Shown here: positions 1 to 8,382 of the stretch, one piece after another
How positions within the stretch are numbered: the first letter of the stretch is position 1
How the letters are laid out: every line of letters starts with the position of its first letter
From: CAZWDL01 sp964632995
Lineage (GTDB): Bacteria > Bacteroidota > Bacteroidia > Chitinophagales > Saprospiraceae
DNA length: 33,301 nt
Direction: 5' to 3'
Assembly (NCBI GenBank): GCA_964632995.1
Contig: CAZWDL010000083.1
Span: 1 to 33,301, forward strand
The notes under the pieces: generated by a model
The model's database searches: none
What the model was told of the DNA's origin: nothing
Seen by the model: the letters and a program-made list of their open reading frames with translations, nothing else
Translations under genes and position numbers: made by a program

Positions 1-974
1 GCCCAGGCTTTGATGGGCGTAAGGTGGGCGGGCGCCGACTCGTCCTTGATGTCAATATTGATCGTGCCGAACCAGGGAGCCGGCCATTCCCCGCGCTCCG
101 GAAACTCCCAGTGGTGCTTGGGTTGTAAAAAACCGGAGCGGGCGAGCGGCACTACGATGGCCATGCCCACCAGGGCGCCCAGTAAGGAGGGAAACTCCGG
201 ACCGAGAAAATAGCCGGTCAGCGCATAGGGAACGGTGAAGGCCAGTCCGCCGAACAGGGTAAAGGGCAATATCTCCAGCCCTTCCCGCCAGGAGCGGTTG
301 GGACCAAAGAAGCGCGTCATCATCACCACCATAAAGGTGGGAATCACCATGCCGGCGATGGCGTGCAAGACGACCACATTGTTGGTCACCAACTGCAGGT
401 AATCCGCAAAGTCGAGGCCCATCGCCGCCAGCTTGGCTTCGAGTTCGGGATGCTGCAGGCCACCGCGGATGCCTACCAGCACCGGCGTGCCTACCGCACC
501 GAAGGTGACCGCCGTGCTTTGTATCATCATCCCCAGCATCACGGCGGCCATAGCGGGAAAACCCAGGGCCACGAGCAGGGGCGCCACAATGGCGGCGGGC
601 GTACCGAAACCGGCCGCCCCCTCGATAAAGGATCCGAACAACCAGCAGATGATCACCACCTGTATCCGCCGGTCGGGGCTGATCGACCGGAAGCCGCGCC
701 GGATAACCGTCACGCCGCCGGAGTAAGTCAGGATGTTCAGCAATAATATGGCCCCAAAAATGATGTAGAGGATATCGAAGGTGATAAACAAACCCTGAAT
801 CGATGAGGCAGCTATTTCCCGGAAGGGATACGCCCACCCCATACAGGCAATGGTCACCGTTACCAGAAAGGACACCGGCATGGCCGTGCGGGCGGGCATA
901 CGGAAACCAACCAACAGGACGCCGGCCAGCAGTATGGGAATGAAGGCCAGCAGGGCGAGTAAGGCTAGGGACAT
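1..974 (-). CDS. lldP: L-lactate permease (LctP/LldP family), N-terminal part
   Basis: The first 324 codons of an integral membrane protein read leftward from an ATG at 974; the C-terminus lies outside the window. The protein starts with hydrophobic helices and carries the family hallmark EGAAGFGTPAAI at about residues 118-129, followed by more helices. This glycine-rich motif is typical of the lactate permease family (TC 2.A.14), which imports L-lactate or glycolate, usually with protons, across the inner membrane; full-length members are about 550 residues. Dense reading frames on the other strand and in other frames here are shadows. The next gene is on the same strand about 240 bases upstream. 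No operon partner or promoter is evident. The family call is firm; the substrate is inferred from the family. Confidence 0.9.
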   Translation of the reverse strand, partial: MSLALLALLAFIPILLAGVLLVGFRMPARTAMPVSFLVTVTIACMGWAYPFREIAASSIQGLFITFDILYIIFGAILLLNILTYSGGVTVIRRGFRSISPDRRIQVVIICWLFGSFIEGAAGFGTPAAIVAPLLVALGFPAMAAVMLGMMIQSTAVTFGAVGTPVLVGIRGGLQHPELEAKLAAMGLDFADYLQLVTNNVVVLHAIAGMVIPTFMVVMMTRFFGPNRSWREGLEILPFTLFGGLAFTVPYALTGYFLGPEFPSLLGALVGMAIVVPLARSGFLQPKHHWEFPERGEWPAPWFGTINIDIKDESAPAHLTPIKAW

Positions 975-1212
975 AGGTATTTAGTTTTAGGCGCTGAATA
1001 TTCCATTAAGATAGGAGGGTTTTGGAAAAAGAGGAAGGATCGAGAGTAAAACGGCTTTTCGAAGTACGCTGTTCGCAGGCAGGCAGGGCTTGGCAGAGGA
1101 AAGGTAGTTGATAGCGGGGGTTGGCTTCTTTCAGCAAGCGGGACATCCTGCCCTTGAAAGCCGAAGAGGTGCGTTAGAAAAACGGCGCTGAGCTGCGAAA
1201 AGAGAATGGCGG

Positions 1213-2628
1213 TTATTTAGTCCCCACCCGCTCGCACATCCGCAACAACCACTCCCGGTCGGTCAGCAGTTCGGTGGAGCGGATCTCTTCTTTCAATTGC
1301 TTCATCCTGGAGGGCGATCGGCGCACGATCTGGAAAAGAAGCCGGCAGAAATTGAGATAGGTGTGTTTTAACTCGCTGGACACCTTCTTATTCCGCTTCA
1401 AAAATATGGTGAACGAGGAAATCAGGGAAAGTAAGGGCTCTTCCTGATCCGTCTCAAAATAGATCTTAGCCAGCATCACCCGGGCGCCCAGGTAGTAATT
1501 CAAATCGGAAAAAACGACCTGATTTAGATGCTCCTGGGCTTCCAAAAGGCGATCGGTGTAATAATAAAGTTCCGCCAGGTTGTAGTGCAGGGCATTGTCG
1601 CGAAAGTCTTCCGGTAATTTCGGCGCATAGTCCCGGATGAATGTTTCTATCCAGCCATAATGCTGCAAGCGCAGGGAAAGCTTAACCACATTGGTAAACG
1701 CCCAGGGAGACAATACGCCTTCGTCAATCAGTACCGCTGATTCGATGCCCGAACGATAGAGCGCCAGCGCTTCGGTGGCGTAATGCTCCTTGCCCTGCCG
1801 GATCTTCCGGGCGCAATAATTGATAGTGAACAGATAAATGTCCTTCAGGTCCCGGGAAGCGAGGGACAACGCACCCTCTTGCAGATAAGCCTTCAGCGTG
1901 GTAAAATGCTGTTCTTCCTCTTCGTTCTGCAGCGCCTGAAATATCGCGTAGTAAACCCGGATGATGGGCTCGTTGAAAAAAGATTGTTCTTCCAGGTGCC
2001 GGATCCATGCCGGTGAAAGGTTCAGCTCGTAATCCGCCTGCACGATCGCCTGACGGTCGAGCATGGCACAGGCCAGTTTCAGGCGATGCAGGAAGTAGAA
2101 GCGATCCAGGTTTTCCGCAGCCTGCTGAATACTGGGATCAAACCTTCGGAGGCGCTGTCGCTGAAAATCACGCTCCCGGAGCTCCGACCATTCCAGCCGG
2201 ATCAAAAAATAATCACTGCTGTCCACCCTTGGATTTTCCAACTCCTTCTTCAGGTTCCGTGCCACCTGACGATATCCTTTGTCCAATCCTTTTGCCGAAA
2301 GGCGCTCCAACTGAGCGAGCGTTGCCCGGTAAGGAGTCTGTTCCAATTCCTGCACCCCTAAAAACTGTTCGGCCAGCTTGTTGAGGTCACTCATCAGGTA
2401 ACGCAGCTGTTTGTCGTCGTAAGTCTGCCCCGGAAAAACCTTTTGGAAAACGGATTTTTTGTTCAGTTCCGGTGCCTCGAAAGCCGGATAGAACCTCTTC
2501 AACAGCCGGAACAAGCGCAACACCGGCTCTTCCTGGTTGTAATAGGGAGAGTCGACGAAGCGTTCCAAAGATTCCAGTTCGGAAGCATCCAAGGACCGTA
2601 ACAGATGAACGACTTTACTTTTTTCCAT
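1213..2628 (-). CDS. Uncharacterised helical (TPR-like) protein, copy A
   Basis: A 471-residue soluble protein with no signal peptide or membrane segment. It is almost entirely predicted helix, rich in Leu, Glu, Arg and Tyr, with helix pairs such as NALHYNLAELYYYTDRLLEAQ near residues 340-360 that resemble tetratricopeptide units. I do not recognise a named family. It is clearly paralogous to the plus-strand gene at 25168-26601: similar length, an N-terminal SPYYNQEEPVLRLF versus SPVINENQDLIRLF, and a shared LPED(F/H)(R/Q)DNA core followed by helix repeats. It is divergent from the T9SS cohesin/dockerin-like gene at 2867. A TAAATTTG (-7 type) element lies on this strand at 2693-2700, without a clear -33 partner. 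A scaffold or regulatory role is only a guess. Confidence 0.8.
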   Translation of the reverse strand: MEKSKVVHLLRSLDASELESLERFVDSPYYNQEEPVLRLFRLLKRFYPAFEAPELNKKSVFQKVFPGQTYDDKQLRYLMSDLNKLAEQFLGVQELEQTPYRATLAQLERLSAKGLDKGYRQVARNLKKELENPRVDSSDYFLIRLEWSELRERDFQRQRLRRFDPSIQQAAENLDRFYFLHRLKLACAMLDRQAIVQADYELNLSPAWIRHLEEQSFFNEPIIRVYYAIFQALQNEEEEQHFTTLKAYLQEGALSLASRDLKDIYLFTINYCARKIRQGKEHYATEALALYRSGIESAVLIDEGVLSPWAFTNVVKLSLRLQHYGWIETFIRDYAPKLPEDFRDNALHYNLAELYYYTDRLLEAQEHLNQVVFSDLNYYLGARVMLAKIYFETDQEEPLLSLISSFTIFLKRNKKVSSELKHTYLNFCRLLFQIVRRSPSRMKQLKEEIRSTELLTDREWLLRMCERVGTK

Positions 2629-2806
2629 TTTCCCCGCTGTTTCTTTTTTGACAATCGAGTAATTACACCGACAAAATATTATTTCAAATTAACAAATTTA
2701 ATAAATTGTATGAAAAAACGCATGCTTTTAAGGTGTTTTCACTCCAAACATTGGCTTCGACAGCTAACAAGAAGATTTTCGCCTGTGACAATATCGAAAA
2801 AATGTA

Positions 2807-2838
2807 TTTGATAGTCACCATCCTGACCCTTATGTTTG
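2807..2838 (+). promoter_or_regulatory. Bacteroidota-type promoter of the cohesin/dockerin gene
   Basis: TTTG at 2807-2810, a 20-base spacer, then TATGTTTG at 2831-2838. This fits the Bacteroidota housekeeping consensus (TTTG, 19-20 bases, TAnnTTTG). Transcription would begin near 2845, downstream of the upstream GTG at 2843, which is one reason to place the start codon at 2867. Confidence 0.6.
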
Positions 2839-2866
2839 TATTGTGATCATAAAGAAACACAACACG

Positions 2867-3970
2867 ATGAAAGCCCACTACCTCGCAGCCGTCGTTTTCG
2901 GCCTCCTGTTTTTTCAGCCCCTCGCCGCCCAGTCTGTCTGGCCCGGCGATGTGAATAACAACGGCATCGTCAATGGGATCGACCTGCTGTACTGGGGAAC
3001 AGCGATCGGGAGTACCGGCCCGCAGCGCGTCGAAGTATCCGGCGAATGGCAGGCGCAACCCCTACCGCCCCTGTGGTCACAGAGCTTCCCCGACGGCGTC
3101 AATTACGCTTACGCCGACTGCGACGGAAGCGGTGTAGTTGATGACGACGACTTTGACGACGCTATTGAGGATAACTTCGGCCTGACTCACGGCACGGTTA
3201 CCCCCGACACCTACGACAATGCCGCCCCCGGTACGGCGCCCCGCCTGCGCCTGCAGCCCGATGCAGAAATCGTGCAGGAAGGCGCCATCGTCAACATTGG
3301 GCTGAGCCTGGACGACAGCCGGCAACCCATAACCGACTTTTACGGCATCGCCATGCAACTCAGCTATACTACCGGATTGCTGGAGGGCGACGACGGGCCG
3401 GACTTCGACCTGGTAGAAAACAGCTGGATTAATGCCGACGGCTCGACGGTGCAAGAAATATTTATTGATGACGACGGACAAGGAATGGCAGAACTCGCCA
3501 TCACCCGTACTAATCAACAGACAGTACCGGTAGGGCCCGGGGAATTCGGTCGCTTCTCCATCGTTATCGAAGATATTATCGTCGGGCTGGAGATCGACAC
3601 CTTTATCCTCCGCATCGATAGTGTCCGGCTCATCAATGCCAACCTGGAGTCCACTCCGGTGACGCCCGATACGGCCCGGATTATCATTAGCCGGGATGAA
3701 ATCGTTTCCACGAAGACTCCTGCCTCCGAACAGAGCTTCCGGGTCTACCCCAACCCCGCCGGACGGGAGCTGTACGTGGAAACACAGCAACCTATACAAG
3801 CATTCCGCCTGATCAATAACCTGGGAAAAAGCATCCCCATAGAGGCCCGGCAAATAGACCGGAACCTTTATTACCTCCAGCGACCCAAAATGCCCGCCGG
3901 CGTCTACTGGCTGTCGGGTAACACGAACGAAGCGATCATAATCCGAAAAATCATACTGTTTAACCATTAA
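2867..3970 (+). CDS. Secreted T9SS cargo with split dockerin and cohesin-like domain (copy A)
   Basis: A 367-residue exported protein. The ATG at 2867 is preferred because it starts directly at a signal peptide (MKAHYLAAVVFGLLFFQPLAAQ). After cleavage comes a dockerin-like calcium loop, GDVNNNGIVNGIDLLYWG, then an insert of about 45 residues, then a second loop, DCDGSGVVDDDDF. A beta-rich segment follows (LRLQPDAEIVQEGAIVNIGL onward) that resembles a cohesin-type domain. The C-terminus is a type A T9SS sorting domain (FRVYPNPAGRELYV ... MPAGVYWL). The product should be secreted across the outer membrane and possibly cell-surface attached. The lipoprotein gene starts 25 bases downstream, so the two may be co-transcribed. 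The homologue at 23423-24820 has the same domain order. The binding partner is unknown. Confidence 0.82.
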   Translation: MKAHYLAAVVFGLLFFQPLAAQSVWPGDVNNNGIVNGIDLLYWGTAIGSTGPQRVEVSGEWQAQPLPPLWSQSFPDGVNYAYADCDGSGVVDDDDFDDAIEDNFGLTHGTVTPDTYDNAAPGTAPRLRLQPDAEIVQEGAIVNIGLSLDDSRQPITDFYGIAMQLSYTTGLLEGDDGPDFDLVENSWINADGSTVQEIFIDDDGQGMAELAITRTNQQTVPVGPGEFGRFSIVIEDIIVGLEIDTFILRIDSVRLINANLESTPVTPDTARIIISRDEIVSTKTPASEQSFRVYPNPAGRELYVETQQPIQAFRLINNLGKSIPIEARQIDRNLYYLQRPKMPAGVYWLSGNTNEAIIIRKIILFNH

Positions 3971-3995
3971 CCATTTAATCTTAAACCATTTTTCC

Positions 3996-4955
3996 ATGAG
4001 ACTATTAAAGTTTTCACTGCCCTTGCTGGCCCTGTTGATCACCTTCTCCAGCTGCGATATCTTCGGCGACGATGAGGATGACTTCCGGCCCAACATCTCC
4101 CCGAGCGATCTGCCGGTAGAGGCCCGGGATTATATCGACGACAATTACGACGACTACGACATTGAGAATGCCGAACTGGAAGACTACTGCGACGATATTC
4201 CCGCTATTGAAGTAGAACTGGAAGACGGTCCCGGCCCAGATGTGGACCTCTACTTCGACCTCGACGGCAAGTTTTTGTTCGCAGCCGTCGAAATCACCCT
4301 CGACGATCTGCCGGATGCCGTTATCGCCGCCATCGAAAATGACTTCGCTGATTACCGCATCGGCGACGATGACGACGACGATATCGAGCGCTTCGAATTC
4401 GCCGACGGCAGCCTCCGGTACGAAGTAGAACTGGAACCGCTGAACGGCGACGGCGACGACATCGATATTGTGTTCAACGCCGACGGCACCATCTTCTGCA
4501 CCGACGACGATGACGACGACGATAGTGAGGATGACAACGGTAGTAACGACGGTGCCGGTGACGATAACCTGCCGCAAAGCGTTCGCGACTTCATCAACGA
4601 CAACTACGGCAGCTACGACATCGAAAGCGTTGAAAAAGAGGATATCTGTGACGACCAGGAGTTCTACGAGGTGGAACTGGAAGACGGCAACGGCCCGGAC
4701 GTAGACCTCTACTTCAGCCTCGACTGGGAATTCATTTTCGCCGCCACCGAAATCTCTGAGGACGACCTGCCCGACGCCGTCATCGCCACCATCGAAACTG
4801 ATTTCTCAAGCTACGACATTGACGATGATGACATTGAGCAATACGAATTCGCCGACGGCAGCCTGCAGTTTAAAGTAGAACTGGAATCCGACAGCGGTGA
4901 CGACGTAGAGATCGTCTTTGACGAGAACGGCGGTACAGTGTGCCGGGAAGACTGA
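3996..4955 (+). CDS. Asp-rich lipoprotein with repeated PepSY-like units
   Basis: A 319-residue, extremely acidic lipoprotein. The signal peptide ends in ITFSSC, giving Cys20 as the lipidated residue; it is followed by DIFGDDEDD, the kind of acidic stretch that directs lipoproteins to the cell surface in several Bacteroidota. The mature part is two repeats of about 130-150 residues, each made of two PepSY-like units (LP..(V/A)..(F/Y)I(D/N)DNY.(D/S)YDIE ... YEVELEDG.GPDVDLYF, then DDLPDAVIA.IE.DF ... ADGSL.(Y/F).VELE). An Asp/Glu/Asn/Gly linker joins them (about residues 168-188). Resemblance to the PepSY-like 'beta-lactamase inhibitor-like' family is by pattern. Calcium or other cation binding is inferred from the acidity. 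Probably co-transcribed with the upstream T9SS protein. Confidence 0.78.
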   Translation: MRLLKFSLPLLALLITFSSCDIFGDDEDDFRPNISPSDLPVEARDYIDDNYDDYDIENAELEDYCDDIPAIEVELEDGPGPDVDLYFDLDGKFLFAAVEITLDDLPDAVIAAIENDFADYRIGDDDDDDIERFEFADGSLRYEVELEPLNGDGDDIDIVFNADGTIFCTDDDDDDDSEDDNGSNDGAGDDNLPQSVRDFINDNYGSYDIESVEKEDICDDQEFYEVELEDGNGPDVDLYFSLDWEFIFAATEISEDDLPDAVIATIETDFSSYDIDDDDIEQYEFADGSLQFKVELESDSGDDVEIVFDENGGTVCRED

Positions 4956-4959
4956 TTCA

Positions 4960-5010
4960 AAGTCGGAAGGGGGAAAGCGGAAGTCGGAAGGGGGAAAGCG
5001 GAAGTCGGAA
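4960..5010 (+). repeat. 21-bp tandem repeat, about 2.4 copies
   Basis: Two exact 21-base copies at 4960-4980 and 4981-5001 are followed by nine bases of a third copy (5002-5010). Each unit contains AAGTCGGAAG followed by GGGGAAAGCGG. The repeat begins five bases after the lipoprotein stop codon and merges into the hairpin at 4993-5033. Confidence 0.75.
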
Positions 5011-5033
5011 TTCCGCTTTCCGCTTTCCTTTTT
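4993..5033 (+). terminator. Rho-independent terminator after the lipoprotein gene
   Basis: GGAAAGCGGAA (4993-5003) pairs perfectly with TTCCGCTTTCC (5011-5021) around a 7-base loop. A T-rich run ends at 5033. It would separate the lipoprotein transcript from the amidohydrolase gene 36 bases further on. Confidence 0.55.
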
Positions 5034-5068
5034 CCTATCTTATGGGCTTCACTAAAATTTCCTATCGC

Positions 5069-6532
5069 ATGAAGACTATTTTTACCACTACGCTGCTATG
5101 TTTAGGTCTGCTCCCGCTTATTTATTCCCAGGATAAGCTGCCTTTCGGCAAAAAGAAGCAGGCCGTGATTACTTCCATTGAAGAAAAGTCTGATCAACTT
5201 ACGGATCTGAGCGACAAGATCTGGTCCTACGCCGAGATCGCCTTTCAGGAAAGCCAGTCGGCAGAGGCACTTTCTGATTTTGCTGAAGCCCAGGGTTTTC
5301 GCGTCGAGCGGGGCGTAGCTGAGATGCCCACCGCCTTCGTAGCCGAATATGGCTCCGGTTCGCCGGTGATCGGCATTCTGGGTGAGTTTGACGCCCTGCC
5401 GGGGCTGTCGCAAAAGACGGTACCGACCAAAGATCCGTTGGAAGCCGGCGCGCCCGGCCACGGCTGCGGGCACAACCTCTTCGGGGTGGCTTCACTGGGC
5501 GCCGCCACGGCCATCAAGGAGCTCATTGAATCGGGTGAACTGAAGGGCACCATCCGTTTTTACGGCACGCCGGCCGAAGAGAAATTCTTCGGCAAGCTGT
5601 GGATGGTGCGCGCCGGCCTCTTCGACGATGTCGACGTGGTGATGGACTGGCATCCGAGCGACGAAACCAAGGCCGATGTGCAGAGCAGCCTGGCGCTGGT
5701 CGACTTCATGGTCGAGTTCTACGGACAGGCGGCCCATGCCTCGGGCGATCCCTGGAATGGCCGCAGTGCCTCCGACGCCCTCGAGCTGTACAGCACCGGC
5801 ATCAACTACTACCGCGAGCACGTCAAGCCCACCGTGCGTATTCACTACCACATTCAGGATGGCGGCCAGGTGGTCAACGTGGTGCCCGACTACTCTCGTA
5901 TCTGGGTGCGCGTGCGCGACACCAAGCGCGCGGGGATGGAAAAAGTGTGGAAACAGGTGGAACGCATGGCCGAAGGCGCCGCCATCATGGCCGATGTCGA
6001 TCACAAGGTGTCGCTGATCTCCGGCATCCACGAGGTGCTGGTCAACCGCACGGGCGGCGCCCGACTGCAGCAGAACCTCGAGCACCTGGGCCCTATCGAA
6101 TACACGGATAAGGAGCAGGCTTTCGCCAAAAAAATCCAGGAAGCCACCGACAGCGAGGTTGTGGGCATCGAATCGGTCATCGAACCGCTGGAAGAAACGC
6201 AGGAGCACCCTATGGGCGGCTCGACGGATGTAGGCGACGTCAGTTTCGTCGTGCCCGTTATACGCCTGGGGGCTACCACCGCTCCCAAGGGCACACCTTG
6301 GCACTCCTGGGCGGTGGTGGCCTGCGGCGGCATGTCGATCGGCCATAAGGGCATGCTCTACGCCGCCAAAGCCCTGTCGATGACAATGGTCGACCTGTTT
6401 GAGGATGAGGAACTGCGCCAAAAAGTGAAAGCGGAATTCAAAGAGCGCAAAGGAGACTATGAATACAAAGGCATGATTCCCGAAGGCCCGCCGCCGATCG
6501 AGGGACTGAAGACGGGCGTGCAGGGGAATTGA
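5069..6532 (+). CDS. Secreted M20-family amidohydrolase (AbgB-like)
   Basis: A 487-residue metallohydrolase. The reading frame is open back to 4940, but the ATG at 5069 starts a clear signal peptide (MKTIFTTTLLCLGLLPLIYSQ), so it is chosen; an ATG at 5042 is the alternative. Metal-site motifs are in place: GEFDALPGLSQ (about 105-115), GHGCGHN (130-136), GTPAEE (166-171) and MDWHP (192-196). A dimerisation-type insert (AHASGDPWNGRSASDALEL) and a late His segment (WHSWAVV) follow. It resembles the B subunit of p-aminobenzoyl-glutamate hydrolase and other M20D amidohydrolases, which cleave an amide between an acyl or aryl group and an amino acid. The exported location differs from cytosolic AbgB, so the physiological substrate is uncertain. 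It converges on the S10 peptidase gene. Confidence 0.85.
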   Translation: MKTIFTTTLLCLGLLPLIYSQDKLPFGKKKQAVITSIEEKSDQLTDLSDKIWSYAEIAFQESQSAEALSDFAEAQGFRVERGVAEMPTAFVAEYGSGSPVIGILGEFDALPGLSQKTVPTKDPLEAGAPGHGCGHNLFGVASLGAATAIKELIESGELKGTIRFYGTPAEEKFFGKLWMVRAGLFDDVDVVMDWHPSDETKADVQSSLALVDFMVEFYGQAAHASGDPWNGRSASDALELYSTGINYYREHVKPTVRIHYHIQDGGQVVNVVPDYSRIWVRVRDTKRAGMEKVWKQVERMAEGAAIMADVDHKVSLISGIHEVLVNRTGGARLQQNLEHLGPIEYTDKEQAFAKKIQEATDSEVVGIESVIEPLEETQEHPMGGSTDVGDVSFVVPVIRLGATTAPKGTPWHSWAVVACGGMSIGHKGMLYAAKALSMTMVDLFEDEELRQKVKAEFKERKGDYEYKGMIPEGPPPIEGLKTGVQGN

Positions 6533-6545
6533 CGTGCATGTACCG

Positions 6546-6818
6546 CGTACCGGCGAATTTATTCGCCGTCAAAAACGTGCACTTACCAGTCAGATACAAA
6601 AAAGGAGGTTTCAGCGGTTGTCTCATCAGTCACTTCACCGCCAAACCTGTTAAATTTTCTACCGCAAAGGACGCAAAGGGACGCAAAGACAGAAACGCTT
6701 TGCGTTTCCTGGCGGCCTTTGCGGTAGATTCTTCTGCTAACCGCTTTGCGGTTTTAGTTATGTGACATCCACTCGGCTGTCATATTATCCTGTGGCGGCG
6801 AATAAATTCGCCGGTACG
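6546..6818. repeat. Nested inverted-repeat element between convergent genes
   Basis: The 289-base gap between the two convergent genes is built of palindromes. Outer arms of 23 bases (6546-6568 and 6796-6818) are perfect inverted copies, and each contains a smaller palindrome (CGGCGAAT ... ATTCGCCG). Inside, 13-base arms (6658-6670 and 6716-6728, core TACCGCAAAGG) enclose two direct copies of ACGCAAAG and one inverted copy. A third hairpin, AACCGC TTT GCGGTT followed by TT, sits at 6739-6755 and could terminate plus-strand transcription. No open frame with protein-like character is present. Confidence 0.7.
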
Positions 6819-6821
6819 AGA

Positions 6822-8336
6822 TCACTCCGAAGCAGATCGGATAAAGCCCGCCACGTCCTCCTTGAACTGCTCCAGTGATGGCTGATGGGTATACATCATA
6901 TGCCCCGCCTCGTAGTACTTCATGATGATATTGTCCTTGATTTCCGGGGACAATCCGAGGTGATTGATGCTGTGCTCCACGCCGTAGAACACCGTGGCGA
7001 TATCGTAGTAGCCGTTCAGGATCAGCACTTTTACATTCGGGTCCTTCGTCATCGCTTCCGCCATATCGATGCCGGTGTTGATGGCGGCGGAGGCATTCCA
7101 GAAGGTATTGCCCTGATGGCTCCAGTCCCACTGAAATCCTTCCCGGCGGCCGGCGGTGATGGTGTAGTTATGCTTTTTATCCACGCCCAGGTCATTATGG
7201 AAATAGTGCAGAAAACCCGTAATATAGGCCGGTGATATCGCTGAGCTCTGAGGGTCGTAATCAGCCGACTGCCCCAGCAGGTCCTGGTTGATGCCGATAA
7301 AGCGGGAATCCAGTCGCCCTACGGTCATTCCTTCATCGCGAAGCAATTCCTGGAAGAACTCCCCGTTTGTTACTCGCAGATCGGCCTTATGCCAGTAGTC
7401 GGCGCTGAGGCCGGAATAGGCAGCCAGTTGTTCGGCCATGCTTATTTTCGCTTCTTCGGTCAGTCCATCTCCTTTGAACAGGGCCGGCATGTATTCTTCC
7501 TCGGTGAAGGTGCGTACCTCCGTTAGGAAGACCTCCAGATCGGCCGGCTTATCAGCGATTTTATCGTGGTACCAGGCCGCAGCGGCATAGGTGGGAAAAT
7601 GCACGATGTAGGGCAGATCGTCGTTGGGCGGAAAGAGCAGCGTACGCAAATCAAAGACCGCCGAGACCATGATCACGCCGTTCAGGGCGATCCCCTGGTT
7701 AAGCAGGTAGTTCATCACGCCGGCGTTGCGGAAGGTGCCGTAGCTTTCGCCGAGCAGGTACTTAGGCGAATTGAGCCGCCCGTATTCGATCAGGTACTGG
7801 GTGATGAAGCGACTGACGCTGCGGATATCCTGGTCGACACCCCAGAAATCCTTGAATTCGGCCTCACCCACCGGCACGCTCAGGCCGGTGCCGACGGGAT
7901 CCATCATCACCAGGTCGGCTACGTCGAGAATGGAATATTCGTTATTAACCAGATTGTAGGGCGCGGCCGGGGTATATTCCGGATCTTCAACCACGATCCG
8001 CCTGGGCCCCAGCACGCCCATGTGCAGCCAGAAAGAGGAAGAGCCGGGCCCGCCGTTGTAGGCAAAGACGATGGGGCGGTCCGGGTCGCCGTCATCCTTG
8101 GTATAGCTCGTGAAGCCGAAAAGGGCGACGGGCTTGTTGTTTTCATCGCGCAGCTGCAGGGTGCCGGCGCGGGCAGTCAGCCCGATGCGCTCACCGTTGA
8201 TGGTGACGCTTTGCTGAGTGAGGGAGACTTCTGCTTCTGGGATATTTGCTGTATCGGAAGAGGATTCCTGGCCGGTTGCAATGGCGGCAAAGAATAGAAA
8301 AAGGATTGGGAGAAGCAAAATTCGTGGCATGGTCAT
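6822..8336 (-). CDS. Secreted S10-family serine carboxypeptidase-like protein
   Basis: A 504-residue exported alpha/beta hydrolase. The signal peptide (MPRILLLPILFLFFAAIATGQ) supports the start at 8336 or two codons later at 8330. The oxyanion motif NGGPGSSS is near residue 95. The nucleophile motif GESYG lies near 195, and the remaining triad candidates are Asp in NGYYDIAT and His in EAGHMMYTH near the C-terminus. Length and order match bacterial peptidase S10 proteins, which remove C-terminal amino acids in acidic or periplasmic settings. There is no T9SS tail, so the periplasm is the likely location. It converges on the M20 amidohydrolase and the two could act on related peptide or acyl-amino-acid substrates, but that is inference. 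Confidence 0.87.
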   Translation of the reverse strand: MTMPRILLLPILFLFFAAIATGQESSSDTANIPEAEVSLTQQSVTINGERIGLTARAGTLQLRDENNKPVALFGFTSYTKDDGDPDRPIVFAYNGGPGSSSFWLHMGVLGPRRIVVEDPEYTPAAPYNLVNNEYSILDVADLVMMDPVGTGLSVPVGEAEFKDFWGVDQDIRSVSRFITQYLIEYGRLNSPKYLLGESYGTFRNAGVMNYLLNQGIALNGVIMVSAVFDLRTLLFPPNDDLPYIVHFPTYAAAAWYHDKIADKPADLEVFLTEVRTFTEEEYMPALFKGDGLTEEAKISMAEQLAAYSGLSADYWHKADLRVTNGEFFQELLRDEGMTVGRLDSRFIGINQDLLGQSADYDPQSSAISPAYITGFLHYFHNDLGVDKKHNYTITAGRREGFQWDWSHQGNTFWNASAAINTGIDMAEAMTKDPNVKVLILNGYYDIATVFYGVEHSINHLGLSPEIKDNIIMKYYEAGHMMYTHQPSLEQFKEDVAGFIRSASE

Positions 8337-8382
8337 TCGTTTTGTTAAAAAAGTAAAGGTCAGAAAGCTAAGAAAAATTTAG

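Noticed and set aside
52..837. Long minus-strand frame rich in Arg, Gly and His inside the lactate permease
   Set aside because: It is a shifted-frame shadow of the permease; the correct frame has membrane helices and the EGAAGFGTPAAI motif.
3077..4096. 339-codon minus-strand frame opposite the cohesin/dockerin gene
   Set aside because: Antisense to a protein with clear signal peptide, dockerin loops and T9SS tail.
5492..6421. 309-codon minus-strand frame opposite the M20 amidohydrolase
   Set aside because: Rich in His, Val and Asp with no domain. It mirrors the high-G+C third positions of the real gene on the plus strand.
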